This document shows, piece after piece, positions 38,101 to 50,182 of a stretch of DNA of 64,000 nucleotides. The notes under the pieces are model-generated. The model made no database searches and was not told the DNA's origin. It was given only the letters and a program-made list of their open reading frames with translations. Position 1 is the stretch's first letter. Each line of letters begins with the position of its first letter. The stretch spans positions 600,159-664,158 of the forward strand of contig NC_033638.1 of assembly GCF_001540865.1 (NCBI RefSeq). The letters run 5' to 3'. This DNA is from Ananas comosus (lineage: Eukaryota > Streptophyta > Magnoliopsida > Poales > Bromeliaceae). A program made the position numbers and the translations under genes.

Positions 38101-41100
38101 TTCCTCGGTCTAAATTAACATGTCCTTGTCGTGCCCAATTAAAGGTTTCTCCTCTGACTAGGATAAGCCAGATTACACTCCTTGCACCATCCTTATTCTC
38201 TAGCTAAATGATTCCGAAAAGTTTACAAGGGTTTCCATTTAGGTTGCTCCATGGAACATGTTGTCTAAATAGCTATGTTATACACATAGAATCAAATTAC
38301 AGAACAAATTACTAGAAATTTAAATATGCTTATTTATATTCAGCTCCTTCCATGAAGCATGGAATGCAAGAAATAGAGCAGTTTTCTTAATGAATGATTG
38401 AATGCTCAGGAAACAGACGTGATATTATCTCAAGACACAAAATGACAATTATTTACCTAGTGGACAAAACATAATTTTTTTGATATTCATCCAGTTGCCT
38501 CCGACAGCTGTCCAGCTCCTCTAATGACTCATCGCCCTGATGAATATTTTCAGTGTAAAAGAAAAGAAAGGGAAAAGAATAAAAAAAAAGTCACGGAGAC
38601 CATAAGAACAAATAGGAACATCAGTTCTCAATTTCGGTCATGATAGCAATCACTGAGCTCAGGAGTAAGCTGAAAGGACTGAAGGGATCAAGCAATCACT
38701 GAGTTCAGAAATGAATAAACAGAGAAGAAGATAGTTTATTTAAAAACTCAAGCTGATCTTCAAAATCTGTAATGGAAGTATCTACAATTGATGTATAATT
38801 TAGCAATAACAATTTGAATAGATTTGTTTAAGTAGAATAGATTAGTAATAACAATTCGCAATGCGCACATGTAAATTTGGAAGAATAGGAAAATAAACGA
38901 GAAAAATACCAACAGAGATATTATGAAATCCATTCATGCTACTCTCCTCTACCCTTAAGCAGTAAATATTTCAATTACTTGTTATCATTCATAACAAATA
39001 GAGAACTTTATAAGTAGACATTATTTTGTTAGACTATGAGGTTCAAAATATTGCCCGGAACTTTCAAAGTTGGCCGAAAATAATACATTTAATAAAAAGT
39101 ATACACTTTTTCACTGACAAGCAATCACTAATGAAGATTTATAAAAATCCTTGAGTACTTTTTTTAGTGCTATCTTAGGTCAACAGGGTTGATGAATGTA
39201 TAGCCTAAAGTATAATATCACAACTTGCTGATCCTGTTCATTGTGATTGAAACACATTACATGCCTATAGTGTCGTGATAAAACTGATATTTTAGATGAT
39301 TTAAGATTCTAAAGATAAATAAAGGTAAATGCAAGTACTAATGAATAGTAATACAAACCTGAGTTTCCATCCACCTATCGGGTGCATATTTCCCCTCAAG
39401 AATGTTAAGAAACTAATGGACATTAAGAACAAAAAGAAAAAATCAGATAAAGTCTGCATTCTGGTAGAAATCAATATGACAGCTGCCATACTGAAAGAAA
39501 AAAGACTAACACAATTGCGCAACTGAGAAATCTCTGTTGATAATGCCTCCCATCCCCCTCCCTCATAGAAGTTTTGAAGCCTGAACCCAAACAGGACAGA
39601 ATAAGAAAAAGCCCTTTCACAAAATCATTGGCAAAATGACTTTTGAACAATAATCTACTAAGATTAAGAGATTACATTCTAAGCTGCTCGACAAGTCTTA
39701 TGTTTTCCAAAGCAAATTTACTTAAATCAGGATTTCTATCAATTCGCTCCCGTAATAACTGGATCTCTTTGGATAATGCAACGTTTTCCTCCATGAGGTA
39801 GACATCAGACGACACTAGGTCATCTGCAAGCAATTCCAATCGTCTTAGCTTTTCATCGCGCAATTTTAGAATTACTCTGGTTCTCTGAGCATCGTCTTCC
39901 AACAAATGCACCTGCGTAAAAAAAAAAAAAAGCTTAAAGCATCTATTTCCTATAAATGTTTCTGACATATTTTGCCAAACTAGACATACCAATCGATTCA
40001 TATGCTTGATTTCAGCCTCTAACCTCCTGACTTCAGCCTCTGCCAATTTCTCTCTCCTCATGCTGCCAACTAAAGCAGATTCCAGGTCGTTAACCTGCTT
40101 TCGACAAATATGTTCTATGTGAGGAAGTTATTTTGTAGAACAAAAGAAGCTTCAAAGCATGCAGTACATACTGCATACAAATACCTTCTGCTGTAGAAGA
40201 CTCGAGTCATTGAATGTCTCAAATTTGTTTCCTTCCAAAGAAGTGAATTCATCAGAAAGAACACTTGAATTTATTGGCTTAGAGCTGGAAGAGGGATAAC
40301 ACAGAGATATAGGGATGATTTGGTGATTTTTCAAGTAGGTCAACTGATCTTTTAAATCTTGTACTTGTCGCTGTAATGCCATCACATCCCCTGAAGCATC
40401 CTCATTCACTTTTGCCTAGCAAAAGAAAGAAAATTGAACCATAAAAATTAGCCAAAGAATTAATCACTCCATTTCTCACTAGTATAGATAATTTACATCT
40501 TTACATATAATTACATTGTTTTGAATGAGCTTGGCACGTTGAGCAAACTTTAGAGTGCTTAATGTCTCACTTGAAGAGCTGCGAGATGCAATCTACTAAT
40601 CAGTTAATCATACAGTATAAATGGTTCAGCATGCTCAAGCAGTGCAAATAAATTTTCAAAATGGTAAGAAAGAGTAGAAACCAAATAGATGGGCTGACGT
40701 TGGCAACAATTGTTGTTTTAGAATTTCCTCCTAGTGAATCCTGCAGAGGAAAAAAAATGTTACAATTGTTTACAAAATAACTGTGGGAAACGAAAGAATG
40801 GCAAAAAGAAGAAGAAGAAGAAGAAGAAGAAGAAGAAGAAGAAGAATCTCTCAAATGCAACCTGAAGAAGAAATGTGAGTCTTGAATCTCTATAAGGAAC
40901 ATGGCGGTTTTTCCCATTTGCTATATCCACTAGAGTCATGATAACTAGACTGTTAAAATAAAGGATATTTAGACATTGATATGCACTCAGAGATTTACTC
41001 AACTCGGCATGTAGATAAACTATAAACTAGAAATTAGAAAATATATCTGCAGACTTTTCATCCATATATGTAGTTATGTACTACATTTTCCCAAACATTT

Positions 41101-44100
41101 CCAAACACATTTACTTGTATAGGTATGAGAATTAACACATAAAATAAAAAAGTAAAATCACAAACTATGTTACAATATATTAACCAGTTTAGCTCTCATG
41201 ACAATGGCTTGCTGTCCAAGTTGTTTAACAAGCTGAAACTTAAAAACTCTGAAAGCATGAGCCGCAGTAAGGTCATCCATTAACAGAACCTACATTTTAT
41301 GATATTCTTTACGTGGCATTGCCCTATTTGGACTATATAGGATCACCACAGGAACTAAATTACAGTATTAGATATATTTATAACAACTGGACATAACAAA
41401 AGGTCACAGTAGCACGACTCAGTAAGATGATTGCACAGCTTACTCAAACAAGTAGAGAAATACAATACATAACCAATACTATAAAAGGAGATCTATTATA
41501 AGATTGACAAGATTACCCCAGCGTTGATAAGGATCTATTGATATTTGCCGCTTCTTTCAAGCGCTCTCCTTCTGCACCAGAGCTTTTCTGCCTAGTTCAA
41601 AGATCCACTCAGTATTAGTAATATAAATTGGAAAGATGAAGAATAACTATCCTTCAACATTTGAGGCTCACCTCTCCGAGCCAGCAAGATCCACAAGATT
41701 TAACCGTCCAAAACGGAGGTGCGTCATGGAATCTTTCTCCCATCGGCTCTCAATGACACAAGTAAAGACACTATGAGAGCGGCTACTCTCATTGTTCATG
41801 TTGGTTGCCGCTATTTTTCTATTTGCAGCACCCTGGAGGAACATTGCACGATATATTAGACAGTAATACTTACCCAGGAATCAGTTAATTGCATCCTTCT
41901 ATTCCTTAAGGATAAAAAACTATCAAAACGACATCACCTGTAACAACAGTTCAACCACATCCTTGACAGAAGAGACATCACACTCCTTGAGGTTTTCAAC
42001 ATACACACCTTTTTTCATGTCTTCTCTTAGCTACAAGAAGGAAGTAAATAAAATGTATTATGTTTCATATATAGAATATATTAGAAGATTGAAATCATAT
42101 ATGGAATATATTAGAAAGATTGAAATCATGCATGGAATTTATTAGAAATATTGAAATCTTAAATTTATCACTTGATTACCTGAAGATTGGTTGATGATGG
42201 TTCAAGAAGATCAGTTATTTGTTCATTATAGATCTCAAGAAAGGAACACTTGCAACTGAATCTCAATTGCTCGTTGCTGCGGCGCTCCTCTTCCTTTAAC
42301 AATTCAAAGTGTTACTTAGTAACAAAAGCAAACTATAAGTTGATGTGTCTACCTTTGAATTTCTTACCTCCCTTATCTGCATAAATAAATATTCAAAAAT
42401 GCGAGGAGTTATCCCACGATCCTCACAAAGACTATTGTCCATCTCATGAACCTCTCCCATCATCGTGTATGTCTTTCCACTACCAGTCTGGCATTTTTTA
42501 AAAAAATCCATCATGTAAATGCTGCATAATTACTCTGACGAATGAAATTCTTCTAAATAGCCCACCTGACCATAGGCGAACATACAACTATTATAGCCAG
42601 ACATGCAGTTCTCCACCATTGGTAGGCCAACAACTCAAAAAAGTTTCTCCTGCTCAAAGTTGAAAAAATCGACTACATTTTAGACTTTGCGCAGTTTAAA
42701 CAGGAATAAATTACCAGCAAGTCTACCTGCAACAATTTACCTGCGTGGTGTCTTCACATGCAACATGATCAAAAGTGAACCTTGTTTCAGGGTGCCCTGT
42801 CCATGTAAGGGTCTGCGAGCTTTCCTGTATCAAACATCTATTGTAACCATGGAGAGCACTTTCAACTTTATTAATTGGTCGGATACGTATCAAGACCTGC
42901 ACGAATTTTGAAAAACTTGCATGAGATCACAATAAAGTGAAAGTGCATTCAAAGTCTGCAAGATAGAACAGTATACACAACAGGCTTGTCTGGATATTGG
43001 AATGAGTTACAAAGTGATAAACAGTGTTTATGTGGGTTTACATTGGTAAATTTAACATCGGAGCTATAGTCCATCGTTAAGTCCTTATAATCATGAATTT
43101 TGAAGGTACTCCATTCTACCAATGAGAAGAATTATCATCAATGTTCATGTCGCTTAATCCTTCTTACTTTAAGACATGTTTTCATGCCTCACAAGTCACA
43201 ACGAATAACTAATTAACAAATGACTTTTAATAAATAAGAACAGTTATGCTGAATAAGTTACTCTAGCATCCAAATAAGCTTGAAGTGAAGCCTGTGTTCT
43301 GCTAATGGCGATCTGCCCATGGCCACCCCCAGTCCAACACGAATTCTCCACAAATAATGGTAACCTCCAACACTAGGTGCAAGGTGCAAGGTGCAAGGTA
43401 GGATATTTAACAGCAAAACTGAAAGAACAAATATAATAAGGTAAACTACACCGTTGCTCACCAAGCATATCATGACGTTCCATTTTGCTAATTGAACTTA
43501 AATTTGTTGCAATCGAGTCACTAAAATTCAATTTCTCTTAATTGGATCCTTCGTTTACTTTTTCTAACCAAGGGGTGATGCAGCAGCTAATTTAGTCCTC
43601 ACATCATCTCCAAGAGATAATGTGGCGATAATCTGATAACTTATTCATCTGCAATTTCACCTCCAAACTTCTACTTGATCATCTTCAAGAAATGATGTGG
43701 CAATTGAATCAGCAGTTACTTTCATGTTCTTTAGATGACTGCGTTCAATGATTGAAAAAAAAAATAAAAATGGAAGTTTGATGGTTGAACCCCACAATTT
43801 TTTCAAGGTAATTCCAACAAATTGAAGTTCAATGACTTAAGTGAAATAAGTTCAGCGATTAACATTATAACGCACCCAATAAAATACGTTCATGAAGCCC
43901 TTCCACAAATGATAACCTTCAAGAAGCTTGATCATTCATAGGAAAGTGGATTTGAATTAAACCTTTGTATCGGGTAAGCCCCATCATACTCCACGATAAC
44001 ATGATATAAATTATTAATTAAAACAAAAGTTAGTAATTATATTATCCTATCTGTGACCAACCGCATTCATTGAGTAATCTTTGAAGAAACGAACTCTCAT

Positions 44101-44359
44101 AATCCCCATGTGCGAAGAAAAGAAAAAGAGTTCCATGTTTTTTTACATGTATAAAGAGAAGAATATGGATTGGTACATATCTTTCTGAGGAGAGAAAGAG
44201 TGGTCGCACCTGTACATTGTGATCTTTCCAAAAGAAGGGGTCCTCATTGAGCTCAAAATGCGGAACCTCAGCAAAGGGCACCACCGATTTCGCCTCTCCT
44301 AACCCTCTCGACAAAGACATAAAGCAACCCCTCTCCCTACCCCCAAAACCCGACCCCAT
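31543..44359 (-). CDS. KIN-12 class kinesin, carrying an in-frame stop and a lost splice acceptor
   Basis: About 30 exons on the minus strand, from 44359-44210, 42896-42741, 42649-42566, 42487-42368, 42293-42180, 42030-41938, 41832-41672 and 41591-41517 down to 31674-31543; the conceptual product is about 1795 codons. Motor marks: GQTGSGKT P-loop (exons 3-4), [11 protein letters not shown] switch [10 protein letters not shown] switch [15 protein letters not shown]. Long coiled coils follow, including exons 37506-36663 and 36022-34694, then the conserved RGSSSPFRC and [11 protein letters not shown] tail segments of plant KIN-12 (PAKRP/POK) kinesins, which move to microtubule plus ends in the phragmoplast or mark the division site. 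Codon 107 is TGA (42637-42635) where relatives have Arg. The acceptor of exon 33719-33627 reads CAA, not CAG. The frame stays open 5' of 44359 with Thr/Pro-rich coding-like sequence but no ATG, so the start is uncertain; an out-of-frame ATG lies at 44367. Possibly a pseudogene or a sequence with errors. Confidence 0.85.
32098..32141. repeat. (TA)n microsatellite in a kinesin intron
   Basis: About 22 TA units between the exons 32300-32242 and 32060-31949. Confidence 0.9.
33719..33721 (-). other. Apparent loss of a splice acceptor (AG to AA)
   Basis: On the minus strand the sequence before the coding segment [10 protein letters not shown] reads TTGCAAAAATTT. The upstream exon (33906-33819) ends in phase 0, and the frame is kept only if the exon starts at 33719, where a CAG acceptor would be needed; base 33720 gives A instead of G. 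The next AG, at 33708-33707, leaves the frame unless a cryptic donor inside the preceding exon is also used. Confidence 0.6.
40806..40847. repeat. (AAG)n microsatellite in a kinesin intron
   Basis: About 14 AAG units directly downstream, in gene orientation, of the exon ending at 40862. The intron therefore carries a CTT run close after its donor. Confidence 0.9.
42635..42637 (-). other. In-frame TGA in the kinesin motor domain
   Basis: The exon 42649-42566 begins in phase 0 and reads Glu-Lys-Leu-Phe-TGA-[11 protein letters not shown]. KIN-12 relatives have Arg at the TGA position, so CGA to TGA is the simplest change. Both neighbouring exons join in frame. Confidence 0.85.
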
Positions 44360-44650
44360 TCCCCCATTCGCCCCAAAAACCCTAGAACCGCCCCGCCCCG
44401 GCGTACTCTGCGCCGATCTGGGGGTCTTGGTGGGATGATCGACGAAGAAGCGCGGCTCGCTCGAGGGCCCTTCTCTAGGGTTTTGGGAGGGGTCGGGGAT
44501 GGAGACGAGAGGCGATCGCGGAGGCGGAGGAAGGGGCGAAGTGCTCAGATCGGTGGCGGAGGTGGTGGATCGGAGCTCGTCGTTCTCGTTCACTTCCACG
44601 AGGAGAGTGAAGCTGTGGAGGCGACTATTTCTCTTTCCTCCTCTCACGAG

Positions 44651-44785
44651 GATGACGTGGCAGCGAGAGAGATAGAGAGAGACAGAGAGGGGATTCCGCC
44701 CAATTTGAAATTTAAAGTGAGGAGCGGGGAGGACAATGGAGATAATAACATAAACTATTACGTACACCACGTGCACCACGTCATC
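44651..44785 (-). promoter_or_regulatory. KIN-12 upstream region with inverted GATGACGTGG boxes
   Basis: GATGACGTGG occurs at 44651-44660 on the plus strand and again at 44776-44785 on the minus strand. The latter is extended to TGCACGTGGT (44766-44775), the 20 bases shared with the CAMTA promoter. They lie about 290-430 bases before the chosen ATG, next to a CT-rich leader. bZIP-type sites by motif; function inferred. Confidence 0.5.
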
Positions 44786-45719
44786 TGTACATCATTCCAT
44801 TTATTGCCTGCACCCGGCGTATACTACACTCCAATCAAATCCTTCTCAACTCGCGTGTCAACCGCCACATGGCCCAATCGAAGATGGACACATGGCAGCC
44901 AAATAACTCACGGTAGAAAAGAACGGTGAAAATGCACACGAACCCCCCCCCTCCTAGGGCCCATACTATAGGATTTTTTTTAATTAAACTATTTTAGTTA
45001 CTTTAGTTAATTTTTTTAAAAAAAAATCATAGCTTTATTAGTTGTTATTCATCGATTGTTTTATTTTTGTTCGTTGAAAATAATTAAAATTTTTTTTATC
45101 TGCACTCTAGTTAAATTTAAACTTTACTTCAATCTAAAATTCAGCTTCAACGAAACAAACATATCCATAGCTCTTTGTCGAAGCTTAAGCTCTATGTCGA
45201 AATCTCCTCCAATGTATCGTATTTTTGGTATCGGCAAATACTTTTCCTACTACATTAGAAATCGCAGTTTCAATGCCTATGAGACCGCCGTAATCAAAGA
45301 AGAAACAAATATGAGATAACACATCAAGCTTTGTTTAACCAAATTACGAGCCTTAACTTTGGCCCAGTAGTGCGGTCCACGAGCCAGCCACGTCGCGCTT
45401 TCTCAAGAGCCCCCCTTTTTTCCGTAGCCACACACAACAAATACGTGCACTGATGGTTAGAAAATTACAAATACGTCGAGCTCCTATGTATAGTTTCTCG
45501 AAAACGAAACACATATACTAATCAATAACAACAATTTTCACCCATTTTATTATGTGCAGCAGCACGACTTTTAAAGCAGATAGGATCGTTCTCGCCCACT
45601 CTTTTTTTATTATTAGTATTTTTGTTCTCAGATGACGCAGCCATACTATTTCTTATTTATATTTATTTTTTCAGTAGTAGTAAAAAAGCCCGAAACGAAA
45701 AAAAAAGGAGTTCACGCTA
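44786..45719. other. Intergenic spacer upstream of the kinesin and 3' of the TolB-like gene
   Basis: AT-rich, with a poly(C) run near 44944-44952. AACGG at 44921-44925 resembles the core of mitosis-specific activator elements found in cell-cycle gene promoters, but a single five-base match is weak. No gene seen. Confidence 0.35.
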
Positions 45720-47657
45720 CTAGATGTCGAACTCGCCCCGGAGCGGCTCCCCGGCCGGCGCGGCGGGGCCCACCGAGAGGCGGCGCGGGTGCCACGCCGG
45801 CGTCCCGTCCTCGAAGGCGTTACACGTCAGCCTCCGGAGCCCGCTCCCGTCGAGGCGACACGTGTACAGCTCCCCGTACGGCTGGAACTGGTTGGGCCCC
45901 GCCACGGGCTCCCCGTTCACCCCGCCCAGGTTCGCCGTGAACACCAGCCACTCCCCGTCGCCGCTGAACGCCACGTGGTTGATCCTCTCCCTGTCCACGT
46001 CGCCGCTCGCCACGCGGACGCGCCGCAGCCCCGCCCCGTCCGGGCCCACCAGGTAGACCCCGAACCCGTCCGGGTTGGTCGGGTCGTGGCGGTTCGACGA
46101 GAACGCGATCAGGTCCCCGCGCGGCGACCAGCTCGGCATCGTGTCGACCCACTCCCCCTGCGTCAGCCTCCGGACCCCGTCCCCTTCCCCCTCGCCCCGC
46201 GCCGCGTCGACCACGTACAGGTTCTTGTGCCCCGACCGACCCGACCGGAACACGACCCACCGCCCGTCGGGCGAGCACGACGGGAACGCGTCGTTCCCGG
46301 CCTCGGGCCGCGTCAGCACGGTCACCCGCGCGGACGCGAGGAGCTCGCCATCATCTCGGCCGTCCAGCTCCCCGGGGTCGAACTCGACCCGCGCGATCCG
46401 GACCGTCGCCTTCGCGGTCTCGAAGATGGGCCCCACCGAGGTGAAGATGACCCCGCGCTCCCTCGGGCTCCACGCCGTGGCGAACAGGGCCGGCTCCCTG
46501 ATCGCGATCCAGCGCCTCGAGCCGTCGGATCTGACGATGGAGAGGCCCGGGGAGGCGAGGAAGTCGCCGTTGACGGCGATTAGATCGCCGTCGGGGGAGA
46601 AGGAGGGGAAGGTCCCGTTCGCGCGGAGGAGGGTTAGGGTTTGGGCCTCCGCGGGGCTCGCCACGGGGTGGAGGTTGGGGACGACGCGGTCCCCCGGGGA
46701 ACCCTCGCCGCGGAATCGGTGGTACCCGAGGCGGTTCGAGCCCCGGGAGAAGAAGGGGTTGTAGTGGTGGAGATTAGGGTTTATCCGCTCCGTGACGGGG
46801 ACGAACTCCCCCGATTCGAGGTCGTAGATCTCGATGTGGCGGTGGCGCCGCCCCTTCCGCCGCGTCGCCACCGCGATTCTCCGCCCGTCCCCCGCCGCCG
46901 CCGGCGTGAACGCGTGCACCCCCGGCGGCGTCACCCGCCTCGCCGCCGCGCCGCCGCCGCCGAGATCCGCCTCGTAGACGCTCCACCACCCGTCCTCCGC
47001 CCTCCGGTGGAAGTAGAGCCGCGGCGGCGCTGCGGCGGCGCCGCCGCCCCAGGAGGGCCACCCCGCGGCGGCGGCGGCGACGACGCGGCGGCGCGCGGGG
47101 TCGGCGACGGGGAACACGGCGATCTCCGTGTCGAGCTCGCGGAAATCGCCCCCCCACCGCCGAAACCCGTACGACGCCACCGCGACGAGCTCCCCGGCCC
47201 GGTCCAGCGCGGGGCTGAAATCGACCGCCCCGGTCGGGGTGAGCCGGACCGGGCCCTCCCCCCCCTCCACCCCGGTCGAGTAAACCGCGGCCCAGCTCTT
47301 GAACGGCTCGGATTGCCTCTCGTGAGCCGAGACGAAGTACAGCCGTCCGTCTCTCACGATCGGACGGTCGTGGAACAGGCTCTCGGGGAAGCCCGGGACC
47401 GGCTCCGGTTCGGTTCGGCCGGGCCGGGAGAGGAAGAGCCGGGCCGAGCCGGTCCGCTCGGAGACGAAGACGACGGCGTCGCCGTCCTCGTCCGCGAACT
47501 GGGCGTTGTAGTTCACGGAGACGCCGTCGGTGTGACGGCGCTCCGTTAGCTCCGTAACGGCGGCGCCGGGGTCGCCGGGGACGGCGACGGAGAACACGTC
47601 GAAGCCGAAGTGGGGCAATCCGACGGTGGTGAACACGATGGTTCCCTCGGGCTCCAT
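45720..47657 (-). CDS. TolB-like (PD40) beta-propeller protein, intronless
   Basis: A single exon of 645 residues starting MEPEGTIVFTTVG. It resembles the plant tolB-related proteins such as Arabidopsis At4g01870 (recalled family resemblance). Repeated blade motifs of the PD40/WD40-like type are visible near residues 455 (DAFPSCSPDGRWVVF), 505 (DTMPSWSPRGDLIAF) and 560 (INHVAFSGDGEWLVF), each ending in a short strand such as NLYVVD or GVYLV. A final DGTPAWHP blade lies near the C terminus. I see no signal peptide, membrane segment or peptidase catalytic domain; the biochemical role of plant members is not established to my knowledge. Base composition is extremely GC-rich, and this opens long antisense frames. 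A TATA run at 47736-47752 lies about 80-95 bases upstream. Complete and intact. Confidence 0.88.
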   Translation of the reverse strand: MEPEGTIVFTTVGLPHFGFDVFSVAVPGDPGAAVTELTERRHTDGVSVNYNAQFADEDGDAVVFVSERTGSARLFLSRPGRTEPEPVPGFPESLFHDRPIVRDGRLYFVSAHERQSEPFKSWAAVYSTGVEGGEGPVRLTPTGAVDFSPALDRAGELVAVASYGFRRWGGDFRELDTEIAVFPVADPARRRVVAAAAAGWPSWGGGAAAAPPRLYFHRRAEDGWWSVYEADLGGGGAAARRVTPPGVHAFTPAAAGDGRRIAVATRRKGRRHRHIEIYDLESGEFVPVTERINPNLHHYNPFFSRGSNRLGYHRFRGEGSPGDRVVPNLHPVASPAEAQTLTLLRANGTFPSFSPDGDLIAVNGDFLASPGLSIVRSDGSRRWIAIREPALFATAWSPRERGVIFTSVGPIFETAKATVRIARVEFDPGELDGRDDGELLASARVTVLTRPEAGNDAFPSCSPDGRWVVFRSGRSGHKNLYVVDAARGEGEGDGVRRLTQGEWVDTMPSWSPRGDLIAFSSNRHDPTNPDGFGVYLVGPDGAGLRRVRVASGDVDRERINHVAFSGDGEWLVFTANLGGVNGEPVAGPNQFQPYGELYTCRLDGSGLRRLTCNAFEDGTPAWHPRRLSVGPAAPAGEPLRGEFDI

Positions 47658-47735
47658 GGATTTCGACGGCGCGGATTCGTCGGTGAGGTAAGTGAGTGAG
47701 TGTGTTCTAGTTTGCTCTTGTGATTATTATACTCA

Positions 47736-47752
47736 TATATATATATATATAT
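47736..47752 (-). promoter_or_regulatory. TATA tract upstream of the TolB-like gene
   Basis: (TA)n about 80-95 bases before the ATG at 47657; usable as a TATA box on the minus strand. It could equally be a plain microsatellite. Confidence 0.45.
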
Positions 47753-47759
47753 TTGGATA

Positions 47760-49510
47760 GAGCATGCTATTTTGACTGTTTGTACGCTTTAAGATAGGAT
47801 TAGAGTGCCACGTGGCAATTGCGGCCTTTTCTATTTTGCTAAAAAAATATTATTTCCTTTTTTCTTTTGGGGGGGAATAAACTATATTTTTACCGTTCAC
47901 TTAACTTCTAATAATAAAATAAAAGTGTATTTAATCATTTCACTATTTTGTAACACTGTAATCTAATTAAATATTTTTGATATTTTGAAGAGTATCGAAC
48001 GTACAGAACTTATCCGAAATATGAATTATTTTAAAATTTTACCATCAATCAAATCTTTCAATTTATTTGATTGAATCATTAAACACTATTTTAACTTCAA
48101 AATCTAAATGCATCGTTTATTTTTACAGATTTTATTTGCGCACTTCATCCAATTAAGCAAAGTAAATTATTAATTAGTAAAGTCAAAAGTTTGAAAGTTA
48201 GATAGCTCATTTAAAATGGTCCATAGATTAGGTTAGTTCTATATTTTATTTTATTTTATTTTTTGGATATGGAAGTTAAAAAGTGTAATTTAGATTTATT
48301 AAGAGAAATTATTTGTATTTTAGCTTATCAATACATATAATAAAAGGTCAATCCTAAACTTGCGACGCGTCGCCTTCTCAGTATTTTTTATTAGTGATGA
48401 AGTAGTGATCAACTTAGCTTTGGCATCTTTTCTTAGTTCACACGCAACTCCCCCACGTTGCGTAGAGTGTGAACGCTTCCTTGGAATTAGAATCTAACCT
48501 AATAGTAAAAAAGCAGGTAGAGTGGTCAAGTGTGACCGGCATGCATGTCAATTTTAGTCAATTTTAGTGGGCCTGTAGTTTGAAATTGAGAAAAAATTTT
48601 CTAATGCACGGATTATATTACTGACGTGATTTTTCTAATCAAGCAAATAAATTTTTTTAATTGGGTTAATCCGTTGCACCATAATTATAAAAATATATAT
48701 TTTTATTATACCTTTTGTTAAAAAAAGAGTTGTGATTGGCTTGTTATTACTGGTATGGTATAAGTATGATATAGGAGATTTTTTCGAATTGAGAGCGTGT
48801 TGTAAGAATATTTTATTCAAAATATTTTTGTTTAATCTTTTTGTACTTTTTGATTAAGTTATGGATAATATATAAACCTGCCAATTTCAATAGTATTGGT
48901 GAGTACCTACAGATTATTCATAAATTTGCAGATTTAAATATTATTTTTTCTCATTCAAAAAATTATAGATAAAATGAGCGGATATCTATTAAATTTTGAA
49001 AATTTTGAGTAACCCGCGGACATCCACATATATAATATAATTTTTTTAAAAAAGTGTATATTCTCTTTGTTTTTTTATCTTTATATCTGTTGTATATTGT
49101 GATGTTTTAATAAGTTATATTTTGATAATATATATGTTATTTGTCTAGAAAGGAAAAAAAAAGAGAGTATCTTGTGGATATAATCTATACTAGTACAGGA
49201 CCTCCGCTACGCTGCAGATAAGTAAATTACCATAAATTACCATTAATTTAGTTTTTTTATTTCAAACAAGGGAAAGATGTCGTTAATAATTATATGTAGT
49301 AAAGTTCATACAAAACAAAAATATCTGGTTTAGTAAGTGACAAACATTGTGGCGAGATTATTATAACAAAAATACAAACAGCCCATAGCATGCATAAATT
49401 AGAAATTTGTTTTCCTTGTCCACATTCGATGGCCCAACTTCATCGAACCTACAAATAAATTGAAGATTTTATTATGAATATATGTTATACGGAAATAGCA
49501 TGTGCTGAAG
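47760..49510. other. AT-rich intergenic DNA
   Basis: No gene or confidently bounded element seen. Scattered poly(A)/(T) tracts only. Confidence 0.4.
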
Positions 49511-49517
49511 TAACGAA

Positions 49518-49519
49518 AT

Positions 49520-49572
<53 letters not shown>

Positions 49573-50115
49573 CGGCTAGGATGTTTATGGAAGCACGAGG
49601 GCTCCGTGCTTCCACTTTATTTTCGATATTTGGACTTTCGAATCGATGATCGGCTCCGTTAGACTTGATCTAGAGTATTTGAAGTATCTAGAAAATAAAT
49701 TTTATGATTTTTCGATATCATTTGCCTAGTGATCGAAGTGGCTCAAAATCAACGGCTGAAAATAAAAATCTTACAAAATATGATGATATGACACTAAAAT
49801 TTTAGATCAAAGTTATTGATCTTGTTTTATATGGTATAAAGAATTTTCTATCAAAATTTCATCTCATTTGGCTATTTCTATACCGTTAAACGTGCAACCG
49901 GCTCACCACGGCCGTTAAAATTATTGATTTTGAGCCCCTTCGTTCACTAGGCAAATGATATCGAAAAATCGCTAAAATTCATTTTGCTAGTACTTCAAAT
50001 ACTCTAGATCAACTCTAACGGAGCCGATCGTCGATTCGAAAGTCCGAACTCGAAAACGACTTGCAAGCACGGAGGCCTCCGTGCGTCCATAAGCATACAC
50101 CAGACAATCTCTCTC

Positions 50116-50146
<31 letters not shown>

Positions 50147-50182
50147 TCTAGTATATATATATTATATATATATATATATATA
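49518..50182. mobile_element. (TA)n-flanked fold-back element A
   Basis: Starts in (TA)n followed by (GA)n at 49519-49570 and ends in (CT)n followed by (TA)n at 50108-50182. The inner arms of more than 200 bp are inverted copies: the left arm has AGCACGAGGGCTCCGTGCTTCC and ATGATCGGCTCCGTTAGA, and the right arm has their complements near 50080 and 50020. Related copies: C, D, E and G. This resembles the Micron type of MITE, known from rice to sit in (TA)n tracts. Confidence 0.65.

Noticed and set aside
45789..47549. Long open frames antisense to the TolB-like gene
   Set aside because: They are Arg/Pro-rich by-products of very high GC content; the minus-strand frame has recognisable beta-propeller blades and they do not.
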